Assembly (NCBI GenBank): GCA_964542875.1
Contig: CAZIWA010000066.1
Location: 1-30,176 of the forward strand
DNA: 30,176 nt
Direction of reading: 5' to 3'
Source of the DNA: CAZGOM01 sp964542875
GTDB taxonomy: Bacteria; Planctomycetota; Phycisphaerae; Phycisphaerales; Phycisphaeraceae
The position numbers and the translations under genes are program-made. Positions 1 to 7,253 of the stretch are shown here, piece after piece. The notes under the pieces are model-generated. The model saw only the letters and a list, made by a program, of their open reading frames with translations. It did not search any database and was not told the origin of the DNA. Positions within the stretch are counted from its first letter, which is position 1. The number at the start of each line of letters is the position of its first letter.

Positions 1-1070
1 AAAATCACCATCGCATCCCCGTACGAATAAAATCGATACCCCTCGGCAATGGCGATCTTATACCACTCCATCAACCGCGCGATCCCCACGCCCGGCATTG
101 CCGCAACCAGGGCAAGCAGCGAGGATCGCGGCAGGTGAAAGTTCGTCATCAGGCAATCGGTAAAACGAAACTCATACCCCGGCGTGATTAAGAGCCGTGT
201 CCAATCCGCATACCCTGTTTCGCTGAGACCTTCCCAGCCCGCAGGCAGGCTCTCCGCCGCGCGCACGCTGGTGGTTCCCACCACAAACACGCGTCCGCCA
301 CGCGACCGGGTTTCGCGAATCGATCGAATCGTCGCCCCCGTCACTTCCAGAAACTCCGCATGAATCGGGTGGTCCTCCACACGCTCGGTCTTGATCGTCG
401 CAAACGTCCCAATCCCCACATGCAGTGTCAGCATCGCCCGCGAAACACCTTTACCCTCAAGCCCTGCAAACAGCTCCGGCGTAAAGTGCAGCCCCGCAGT
501 CGGCGCCGCCACCGAGCCGGACTCCTTGGCATACACCGTGTTGTATCGCGTATCGTCGTAACCCGTCACACCCGGCTGATGGTGCTTCTTCCTCTCCTTC
601 ACAATGTAAGGCGGAACCGGCGTCTGACCCACCCGATTCAAAATCTCCTCGGGGCTCCCCACCACCCCCGGCATCACGCGCCACTTCCCTGCTTCCACTC
701 TGCGTACCAGCTTTAAATCAGTCCCCTCTCCCAGCCGCACCGTCTCGCCCGGAAGCAATGTCCCGCGCGTCTCAAACAGCACATCCCACTCTCCATCGGG
801 GTGATTCGCCAGAAACAATCCCCCCACCTTACCACCCGTTGAAACCCGCACCCCTTCAAACTTCGCCTTCAGCACCCGGGTCTGGTTGAACAGCATCAAA
901 TCCCCTGCCCCAGGCCCGCCTGCGATGTTCACCAGGTCCTTCACCTGCCGATGCAGCACCCGTCCGGTGGCGCGTTCCACCACCATCAGCCGCGCGCTGT
1001 CCCTTGGCTCAGCAGGGGTCGTCGCAATCCGGTCTTCCGGCAGGTTGTAGTCAAGCTCGGTCAGGTCCAT
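1..1070 (-). CDS. queA: S-adenosylmethionine:tRNA ribosyltransferase-isomerase, 3' end cut by window edge
   Basis: QueA transfers and isomerises the ribosyl moiety of S-adenosylmethionine onto 7-aminomethyl-7-deazaguanine at tRNA position 34. This makes epoxyqueuosine, the penultimate step of queuosine synthesis in the cytosol. I translated the minus strand from the ATG at 1070. Recognisable family blocks are TPAEPRDSARL near the N-terminus, LMLFNQTRVLKAKF, SVAAPTAGLHFTPELF, HVGIGTFATI, RVFVVGTTSVRAAES and TNFHLPRSSLLALVAAM near the C-terminus. The frame is open for 356 codons and runs off the left edge. The family is usually about 350 residues, so only around ten residues are missing. The start lies 34 bases from the divergent gene at 1105. 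No tgt or other queuosine gene is visible in the window. Identity is secure. Confidence 0.96.
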   Translation of the reverse strand, partial: MDLTELDYNLPEDRIATTPAEPRDSARLMVVERATGRVLHRQVKDLVNIAGGPGAGDLMLFNQTRVLKAKFEGVRVSTGGKVGGLFLANHPDGEWDVLFETRGTLLPGETVRLGEGTDLKLVRRVEAGKWRVMPGVVGSPEEILNRVGQTPVPPYIVKERKKHHQPGVTGYDDTRYNTVYAKESGSVAAPTAGLHFTPELFAGLEGKGVSRAMLTLHVGIGTFATIKTERVEDHPIHAEFLEVTGATIRSIRETRSRGGRVFVVGTTSVRAAESLPAGWEGLSETGYADWTRLLITPGYEFRFTDCLMTNFHLPRSSLLALVAAMPGVGIARLMEWYKIAIAEGYRFYSYGDAMVI

Positions 1071-1104
1071 ACGCCAAAATCCCTCTCGATAAGGCGGGTA
1101 TTGT

Positions 1105-1653
1105 ATGTCCCACGTGGCTCAAGCACCCCTCCAACCCCAACCCCGGCAAAGCGTCTCCCGCGCGCTCTTGATCCAACGTCTCCGCACCCCCGCCATCCTC
1201 GCCGGTGCGGTCGCTTGCATCCTGCTCCTAAGCCAGTTCGACCATCTGGTCTTTGGCATCCCGCCGTCCCCAAAACCTGAGCGGTACCGGCTCACCGGAT
1301 GGTCCCCCGATGGCTGCTTTCTCGCCACCCCGGTCACCGGCGGCGGCCCCGTCAAACGCGTCTTCCCGCTTCACATGACCCACCGCGGCCCATCTGATCT
1401 CCCCGCATGGCTCACTGCCCAGGACGTCTACCTACGCAGAACTCCCTCCCCCACTCAAACACACGACCAACTGCTCGCCCACAGCATCACCGACACCGAC
1501 CACGGCTTTGACCTCATGGCCAGGCTCATCATCCAGGGCTGGCTCGTCCCACTGCCAAATCAAACGCTTGATACCCGCGAGCAGGCCTTCGTTCAGCAAT
1601 GCCAATGGAACCGCCGAATGGCCTCCGGCAAAAAGCAACGCTCAAACGATTGA
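1105..1653 (+). CDS. Hypothetical single-pass membrane protein
   Basis: I do not recognise this 182-residue protein. It has a basic, proline- and glutamine-rich N-terminus, one hydrophobic helix at about residues 31-50 (TPAILAGAVACILLL), then a soluble region of about 130 residues that should face the periplasm. The tail is basic and ends KKQRSND. A purine-rich GGCGGG lies six bases before the ATG, which supports the start. The gene diverges from queA across 34 bases and converges on the ceramidase-like gene with one base between the two stop codons. Codon use resembles its neighbours and no competing frame looks more gene-like, so I think it is real. No function can be inferred. Confidence 0.7.
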   Translation: MSHVAQAPLQPQPRQSVSRALLIQRLRTPAILAGAVACILLLSQFDHLVFGIPPSPKPERYRLTGWSPDGCFLATPVTGGGPVKRVFPLHMTHRGPSDLPAWLTAQDVYLRRTPSPTQTHDQLLAHSITDTDHGFDLMARLIIQGWLVPLPNQTLDTREQAFVQQCQWNRRMASGKKQRSND

Positions 1654-1654
1654 T

Positions 1655-2974
1655 TCACCCCAGTTGCGCAACCACTTTCTTGATCGTCTCATCAATCCTG
1701 TCTTCCAGTCCCTGCGCAAATGGCCCAGGCATGAAATACGCCCGATGTGAGGTATCCCCCTCATACCCGCCTTCCATCCGGATGCGTTCATCGGGAATGT
1801 AGCATTGCACGTGATTCACATAAGCCGCCAGCATCGCGTGAGGCGTCTTTGCAAAAGCCCTCGCCCGCGGGCCCCACGGGCTGCAAACCTCGTCGGGCAT
1901 GCCGATGATCGTCAGTTCCTCTCCCAGTTTCCATCCCGCAATGGCATATGGATACTTCGTGCGCGCATCGGGCAACTCAAGCGCCTGCCTGGCAAACGCC
2001 GCATCCCACACCGGCGAAGCTTCATCCGCCACCAGCGCCTTCATTTCCGCAGGTGTTTTCCAACGCGTAAGCCCAAGGTTCGCCGACGCGCTTACCGCTT
2101 TCAATGTCGGTGCAATCGCCACGCCGGGGTTCAGGCTCAAATGCTCCAGCACCTGCCCGGCAAGTTTCTCGCCCGCAGCCTTTGCCCCCTCAGGGCTCGC
2201 CGTGAAAGCCAGCTTCCCTGTCGCCGGGTCCGTATGGCTTACCTTGGCGTCTGCGCCTGGCCCCATGATGAACACCGCCCGCGTGCCCGGCCCCAGTGTC
2301 TCCGCCAGTTTGTCCCGCATCGCGCCCGGGTAGTCAGGCGACCATTTATCCATCATCCCGGAACTGGTGGGATGGCACGCATGCGCCACAATCAAAATGT
2401 GCCGGCCGTCGCTCTTGCCTGGGCGGGTGATCTTGATCACCGGCGTGTGACTGTCGTAGTGGCCCTCAGGATTGGCACACCACTCCACCTGGCGTGACTC
2501 AGCCACATACTTGCGCCGGCAATGCCCCACCTGGCCCGCCGCGTCATAAAACTCCAGCGTGCCCAGCGCAAGGTCCGCGATGGCCTTGTCCACCAGGGCC
2601 AGCATCTTTTCTTCCAGTTGCTTGAGGTACCAGAAGCTCGGCCCGCCTCCGCCGTAGTTGAACCGGTAGTGCGTCGCCGGCCCCCAGTGCGTATGCGAAG
2701 GCGCCAGCATCACCTGGTCACCGGCGATACCGTGCTTCTTTTGAATTCTTGCCCGCAATACATCCAGCGTGACATGCTCAAAGCCCAGCACATCCGCGGT
2801 CAGCAGCACACCCACGTGGCCCTTGGCATCGCGCAGCACCACCGCCTGGGCGATCAGCGGCGCATGCGTCCCCTGTGCGTACCGCTCACGCCCATACCCC
2901 GCCATGTGAATCGCCTTCTCCGGTGTGATCTCTTCCTGCGCGAACCCGATAGACCATTGGTTAGACGACGGCAT
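1655..2974 (-). CDS. Neutral/alkaline non-lysosomal ceramidase-like hydrolase
   Basis: The 439-residue protein matches the N-terminal catalytic domain of the neutral ceramidase family, zinc amidases that hydrolyse the N-acyl bond of ceramide. Visible family features are the early TADVLGFEH block, the metal-binding SHTHWGP (His94 and His96), and AHACHPTSSG (His198 and His201). The stretch GPGADAKVS falls where classical ceramidases carry their GDVSP nucleophile motif, but the match is loose. There is no signal peptide or C-terminal immunoglobulin-like domain, so the protein is probably cytosolic and is shorter than secreted ceramidases. GAGG lies seven bases before the ATG and supports the start. 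Planctomycetes carry many members of this family with unproven substrates, so family membership is firm but ceramide as substrate is only an inference. Confidence 0.82.
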   Translation of the reverse strand: MPSSNQWSIGFAQEEITPEKAIHMAGYGRERYAQGTHAPLIAQAVVLRDAKGHVGVLLTADVLGFEHVTLDVLRARIQKKHGIAGDQVMLAPSHTHWGPATHYRFNYGGGGPSFWYLKQLEEKMLALVDKAIADLALGTLEFYDAAGQVGHCRRKYVAESRQVEWCANPEGHYDSHTPVIKITRPGKSDGRHILIVAHACHPTSSGMMDKWSPDYPGAMRDKLAETLGPGTRAVFIMGPGADAKVSHTDPATGKLAFTASPEGAKAAGEKLAGQVLEHLSLNPGVAIAPTLKAVSASANLGLTRWKTPAEMKALVADEASPVWDAAFARQALELPDARTKYPYAIAGWKLGEELTIIGMPDEVCSPWGPRARAFAKTPHAMLAAYVNHVQCYIPDERIRMEGGYEGDTSHRAYFMPGPFAQGLEDRIDETIKKVVAQLG

Positions 2975-3085
2975 GGAACCACCTCGTGAAATGACCAGCG
3001 TTCATCCTCGTGATTTTACCCCGTCAGGCAAGTGCATCACAGTTGCTGTTGGGAATACATACCCCCATGGGTAGTATGGAAATGC

Positions 3086-3553
3086 ATGCGGGAACACCAT
3101 CCGTACAACTCCAAGAAAAAAATATTTTGGATCACCTTCCTCACCACAAGCATCCTGGGTTGCACCTTTCTATGGTTTTTCAAGGTTTCCCCATTTCTCT
3201 CCGACATGCGAACTCTCGGCCAGATGACCGAGTTTGATAGGTCTACTTTCTGCTCAGGTAATATCAAACCAAACGCCGACGGCGAGTACTTTTACCCCTC
3301 AGTTGATAACCCTTGGATTCAAAATCAGTTAAAGCGCCACCCGGGAATTGTCTACAACCCTCAAGGCGATGGTCTTGGCCCAATGAAGCTGAACATGGAT
3401 CATTCCAAGGGCCGCCTCATCGCCTGGTTTGACAAGCCAACCCCGCTTAACCGGCGCGTCATTCTCCACTCCAGCCTCGGCCGAACAGCCATTTCTGAGC
3501 CCGAATTTCAAGCTAAATACCCTTGGGCTACAACCGGGGAAAACCCAAATTAA
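3086..3553 (+). CDS. Hypothetical small membrane protein
   Basis: Not recognised. I place the start at the ATG at 3086, which has GGA six bases upstream; an upstream GTG at 3032 would add 18 cysteine- and tryptophan-rich residues and looks less likely. The 155-residue product has a short basic N-terminus, one hydrophobic helix at about residues 13-32 (IFWITFLTTSILGCTFLWFF) and a soluble C-terminal domain of about 120 residues, presumably periplasmic. Its last part (GRLIAWFDKP...RRVILHSSLG...SEPEFQAKYP) looks like a small folded domain. The first 200 bases are more AT-rich than the surroundings. It diverges from the ceramidase-like gene and lies 81 bases before the hexosaminidase gene. It is probably real but its function is unknown. 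Confidence 0.62.
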   Translation: MREHHPYNSKKKIFWITFLTTSILGCTFLWFFKVSPFLSDMRTLGQMTEFDRSTFCSGNIKPNADGEYFYPSVDNPWIQNQLKRHPGIVYNPQGDGLGPMKLNMDHSKGRLIAWFDKPTPLNRRVILHSSLGRTAISEPEFQAKYPWATTGENPN

Positions 3554-3634
3554 CGCGCTTTCACAATTTCTTCATGTTATCTTCATTCATCAACATACGG
3601 ACGAAATCTGACCCGCACGGAAGCGAAATCGACA

Positions 3635-5218
3635 ATGGCTGAATCCAATTCACTGATCACAGTTCATTTGGACCTCAAGGGGGTCATGTTCAAGCCCTCT
3701 TACCTCCCCACCCTTCTCAAAGACCTCAAAGATCAAGGCGTCAATTCCGTCCTCGTCGAATACGAAACCGTTTTCCCCTACAAAGGGCTCGACGCTTCCG
3801 ACGACCCCAGCACCATCCTCACTCCTGCCCAACTCAAGCGGTTCCTGGGCGAAGCCAAGAAGCTCGGCATTGAGGTCATCCCTCTCCAGCAGTGCCTGGG
3901 CCACCTTGAATACATCCTCTTCAAGAAGCAGTACCAGCACCTCGCCGAAGACCCCAAATTCCCCTGCGCCATCAAGACGGACAAGCCCGAAGCCTTCGCC
4001 CTTGTCCGCAACATGCTCCAGCAGATGATCGCCGCTCATCCGGACTCCAAGTACATCCATCTGGGTCTCGATGAAGCGCATTCACTCTCCATGACCGGCA
4101 AGCGCATCGGCAAGGATGTGCTCACCACCTTCATCGAACACCTGCGCGAACTCCTCAAAATCGTCGAGCCCTCAGGCAAAATCCCCATCATCTGGGTCGA
4201 CATGCTCCAGGATCACTACATCCCGGGCGCTTTCGACGAATTCAAAGGCCGGGTCATCTTCTCCATCTGGGATTACACCGGCTACGACGACAAACCCCAG
4301 CCCTTCAGCCGGCTCGGCGGCGGCTCACGCGTCAGCAAGCAATGGCTTAGCGAGCCTGAGAACCCCGCAGCCCCCTCCATCTCAGAAGGCACCCTCTTCA
4401 TTGAAGACCTCCCCAAGGGCATCCTGGAGCAAATGAAGCCCTACCAGGTCGATGCGCGCCATCTCACCCGCAATTACTACTTGGACTTCTTCGCCCAGCA
4501 GGGCCTTGAGTGCCTCCCCGCCAGCGCCCTGCGCATGAGCTCCAACTACTCCACTCTCCCGCCTTACAACCAGCTCTTTAAAAACGTCCGCTCCTGGTCC
4601 ACCGCCTGCAAACGGGTCGGCAAAAACTGCCTGGGCCAGATCGGCACCTCCTGGGCTCGCGGCCGCTCCTACCTGCCTCCCAACCTCATGTTCGACCTCC
4701 TCTGGCCCATCATCCATGAGATGTCGCGCACCATGGGCGGCAACCCAAAGCCCTTCTGGCCAGACCTTGACCCCAAAGTGGTCGATCTCCTCATCCGAAC
4801 CCTCGGCCGAACCCGCGAAGACTGGCGCGTCGAAGCCCAGCTCATCAAGCAAATGCAGGACCTGGCCCCCAAAGTCAAAACCCACAAGTTCGAATGGCAA
4901 AGCCTGATCCTGATGACCCAGGTCCTCCGGCTGCAGCGCCGCGCCGAAATGATCATTCACGAAGCCGACTTCGTCTACGCCAACGACCGGCCCCTCTCCC
5001 ACGAGTGGCAGCGCCGGATCGACGATCAAGCCCTCGTCACCCAGGAAATCGCCGCCCTTCGCAAGAAGGTCATGGCCCACTTCGCCAAGCGTTATCACGG
5101 CGAAGCCTTCCAGGAATGGGACCGCCACCTCTGGGACTTCTATCTCCTTCGTCTCAAGCAAGTCACCCCGCTCTGCAAGGCCAAGATCGCCAAGGCCAAA
5201 AAGCGCTGGGGTATCTGA
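3635..5218 (+). CDS. Glycoside hydrolase family 20-like beta-hexosaminidase (hexosaminidase D type)
   Basis: GH20 enzymes remove terminal N-acetylhexosamines by substrate-assisted catalysis using adjacent Asp and Glu. The 527-residue product shows the TIM-barrel features of the hexosaminidase D branch: HLDLKGV at the first strand, LVEYETVFPYKG near residue 41, VIPLQQCLGHLEYIL near residue 81, and IHLGLDEAH with the catalytic pair Asp146-Glu147. IPIIWVDML (about residues 185-193) and a later NYYLDFF block fit further barrel strands. The last 170 residues are helical and charged and do not match a domain I know. There is no signal peptide, so it should act in the cytosol on imported or recycled amino-sugar conjugates. 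It is co-oriented with the flanking small membrane protein and pseudopilin genes, with gaps of 81 and 72 bases. Family assignment is good; substrate is unknown. Confidence 0.85.
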   Translation: MAESNSLITVHLDLKGVMFKPSYLPTLLKDLKDQGVNSVLVEYETVFPYKGLDASDDPSTILTPAQLKRFLGEAKKLGIEVIPLQQCLGHLEYILFKKQYQHLAEDPKFPCAIKTDKPEAFALVRNMLQQMIAAHPDSKYIHLGLDEAHSLSMTGKRIGKDVLTTFIEHLRELLKIVEPSGKIPIIWVDMLQDHYIPGAFDEFKGRVIFSIWDYTGYDDKPQPFSRLGGGSRVSKQWLSEPENPAAPSISEGTLFIEDLPKGILEQMKPYQVDARHLTRNYYLDFFAQQGLECLPASALRMSSNYSTLPPYNQLFKNVRSWSTACKRVGKNCLGQIGTSWARGRSYLPPNLMFDLLWPIIHEMSRTMGGNPKPFWPDLDPKVVDLLIRTLGRTREDWRVEAQLIKQMQDLAPKVKTHKFEWQSLILMTQVLRLQRRAEMIIHEADFVYANDRPLSHEWQRRIDDQALVTQEIAALRKKVMAHFAKRYHGEAFQEWDRHLWDFYLLRLKQVTPLCKAKIAKAKKRWGI

Positions 5219-5290
5219 ATACATGAATCATTTCTTCAACGCGTTTTAGATCCATTCACATCTCCGTCACCCCCAATGTTGGAGCCTACC

Positions 5291-6190
5291 GTGAGCAAAA
5301 CCTTCTACCCTGTTCGTACAAGGCTTGGCGCATTCACCCTCATCGAGGTCCTGGTGGTCGTCACCATCATCACCCTCTTGATCTCGATCCTGCTGCCATC
5401 CCTGGGTCAGGCCAGGTCTTCCAGCACCCGGGTCAAATGTTCTGCCAACCTCAAGCAGATCGGCATTCTTGCTGCGATGTATCAGGAGGACCACAAGCAA
5501 TTCGCCCTCCCCGGCAATGTTGCGGCCAGCAACGCATCTGTCGCCTGGCAAAACTACCTCAACGTGGAATACGCCAACACCGGCACCGGCATGTTTCTCT
5601 GCCCCGCCATCCAGATCAGCGTGGGTGAAAAAACCGGCCATTTCATCCCGGCCAAGAGCTCAACGGCCAGCCCGTTTGACCGCCCCGAATACGACACCCT
5701 TGTGCGCTCCAGCTATGTGATGAACGTCATCGCCCCGCACACCGCCAACACTTGGACAGGCGGTTCCAGCAGTTGGTCCGGCGCCAGCACCCTGCCCACC
5801 CTGGGTTACAACGCCAAAATCATTCGCGGCTGGACCGGCGCCGCAGCCGGTGCCGGTGCAAACGCCAAAAACATCCCCATCCACACCGCGCTTCTGGACC
5901 GCCCTTCAGCGTCCATCTATATCGTCGACCACCGACCCGACTATTTCGACGGCGTCACCAACAACTCCGGCAATATGACCGGCGCTTTCCTGGATGGCAT
6001 CTACGAATTCCCCACCACCGACTGGGGCTCCAACCTCGGCACCAATTCCGCCGCCGGCACCCCTCGCGTGAAAGTGGGCGTTAAGGTTCACTCAGATTCC
6101 TTCAATGCCCTCTTTGGCGACGGCCACGCCAAAGTCATCTCGTCTGCGTACAAGTCTGACCAGGACGCTTGGATCGCCAGCAGCAAATAA
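5291..6190 (+). CDS. Type II secretion-like pseudopilin with H-X9-DG motif (DUF1559 type)
   Basis: The product has a prepilin N-terminus: a short basic leader, Gly-Ala, then FTLIEVLVVVTIITLLISILLPSL, the classic type IV pilin helix with Glu at mature position 5. The C-terminus contains His-Ser-Asp-Ser-Phe-Asn-Ala-Leu-Phe-Gly-Asp-Gly, an exact H-X9-DG processing-associated motif. Both features define the large planctomycete pseudopilin family, which is exported and cleaved by a prepilin peptidase. I prefer the GTG at 5291, which has GGAG six bases upstream, over the ATG at 5276, which has no ribosome binding site; this gives 299 residues. The middle is Gly/Ser/Asn-rich. No secretion ATPase, secretin or peptidase gene lies in the window, so this is an orphan copy. 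It converges on the aldo/keto reductase with 12 bases between the genes. Confidence 0.9.
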   Translation: MSKTFYPVRTRLGAFTLIEVLVVVTIITLLISILLPSLGQARSSSTRVKCSANLKQIGILAAMYQEDHKQFALPGNVAASNASVAWQNYLNVEYANTGTGMFLCPAIQISVGEKTGHFIPAKSSTASPFDRPEYDTLVRSSYVMNVIAPHTANTWTGGSSSWSGASTLPTLGYNAKIIRGWTGAAAGAGANAKNIPIHTALLDRPSASIYIVDHRPDYFDGVTNNSGNMTGAFLDGIYEFPTTDWGSNLGTNSAAGTPRVKVGVKVHSDSFNALFGDGHAKVISSAYKSDQDAWIASSK

Positions 6191-6202
6191 TCTTTAAACC
6201 GC

Positions 6203-7153
6203 TTATTTGCTTGCTTCATCAAGCGCTTTCACCGTCGCCGCATCCAGTTGCAGTCTTGCCGCATCGGCAAGCTCCTTCACCTGCGCCACGCTTGTTGCAC
6301 TTGCGATGGGCGCAGTGATGCTCGGCCGGGCGATCAGCCACGCCAGGGCCACTTTCCCGGGAGTCGCATTGTGCTTCCTGGCGGCATCGTCAAGCGCAGC
6401 CAGCACTTTAAATCCCCGGTCATTGAGATATTTCTTCATTCCCCCGCCGCGCACGCTTTTTCCAAGGTCTGCTTCGGACCGATACTTGCCGGTCAAAAAG
6501 CCCGAAGCCAGTGCGAAGTAGGGAATCACGGAAACCTTGTTCTTCAGGCACACGCCCTCAAGGGCCGCTTCATACCCGGCGCGCTCCATCAGGTTGTAGT
6601 GAGGCTGAAGGCATTCATACCGGGGTACTCCCAAACGCTTGGCAACCTCCAGTGATTCCGTCAGCCGAGCGGCATCATAGTTCGACGCCCCGATCACCCG
6701 CACCTTCCCCTGCGCAATCAACTTGGCATACGCCTCCAGAGTCTCCTCCAACGGAGTTTCTTTGTCATCGGTATGCGACTGATACAAATCAATGTAGTCC
6801 GTCTGCAGCCGCTTGAGCGAACGCTCCACCGCCGTAGCGATGTACCCTTTGGAGAGCCCCTTTTCTCCCGGCCCCATCTCCATTCCAAGCTTGGTGGCGA
6901 TCACCACGCTCTTGCGCTTGCCCGAGCGTTTAAGCCAGTTGCCGATGATCGTTTCGGACTCCCCGCCTTTGTTGCCCGGCTTCCACTTGGAGTACATGTC
7001 CGCCGTATCGATGAAGTTGAAGCCCTCAGCGACAAAGGCATCGAGGATCGCGTGCGAGGTTGGCTCATCGGCCGTCCATCCAAACACGTTTGATCCCAGC
7101 GCCAGAGGCTGAACTTGAATGCTTGATTGACCGATGTTGCGTGTGCTGGTCAT
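6203..7153 (-). CDS. Aldo/keto reductase
   Basis: An NAD(P)H-dependent oxidoreductase of the aldo/keto reductase superfamily, 316 residues, the usual single-domain length. The catalytic tetrad is complete: Asp49 and Tyr54 in FIDTADMYSKW, Lys88 in VIATKLGM, and His127 in DLYQSHTDD. The phosphate-binding C-terminal part reads PITAPIASATSVAQVKEL. The sequence SETIIGNWLK and the TDYIDLYQ strand place it with the YajO/tas-like soluble bacterial reductases (AKR11/12 type), but the substrate cannot be told. A GGAAG lies six bases before the ATG. It reads in the same direction as the upstream SPFH/ABC operon but is separated from it by a strong hairpin at 7196-7225, so it is probably a separate transcription unit. 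Confidence 0.93.
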   Translation of the reverse strand: MTSTRNIGQSSIQVQPLALGSNVFGWTADEPTSHAILDAFVAEGFNFIDTADMYSKWKPGNKGGESETIIGNWLKRSGKRKSVVIATKLGMEMGPGEKGLSKGYIATAVERSLKRLQTDYIDLYQSHTDDKETPLEETLEAYAKLIAQGKVRVIGASNYDAARLTESLEVAKRLGVPRYECLQPHYNLMERAGYEAALEGVCLKNKVSVIPYFALASGFLTGKYRSEADLGKSVRGGGMKKYLNDRGFKVLAALDDAARKHNATPGKVALAWLIARPSITAPIASATSVAQVKELADAARLQLDAATVKALDEASK

Positions 7154-7195
7154 AGGGGGCTTCCGTGTGAAAAGGATGTGGTTTCATATTACGCA

Positions 7196-7225
7196 ATCAG
7201 GCCGGCTCTGGTGAGCCGGCCTGAT
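7196..7225 (-). terminator. Perfect 12-bp hairpin ending the SPFH/ABC operon
   Basis: The arms ATCAGGCCGGCT and AGCCGGCCTGAT are exact reverse complements around a six-base loop. The hairpin lies 28 bases beyond the stop codon of the last operon gene (7254) and 42 bases before the aldo/keto reductase start. Its position argues for transcription termination. The tail on the minus strand (TGCGTAATATG) is only weakly T-rich, so it may instead act as an mRNA 3'-end stabiliser or as an operator for the reductase gene. Confidence 0.6.
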
Positions 7226-7253
7226 GTGAAGATTGTGTTTATCCGAAGACGGT

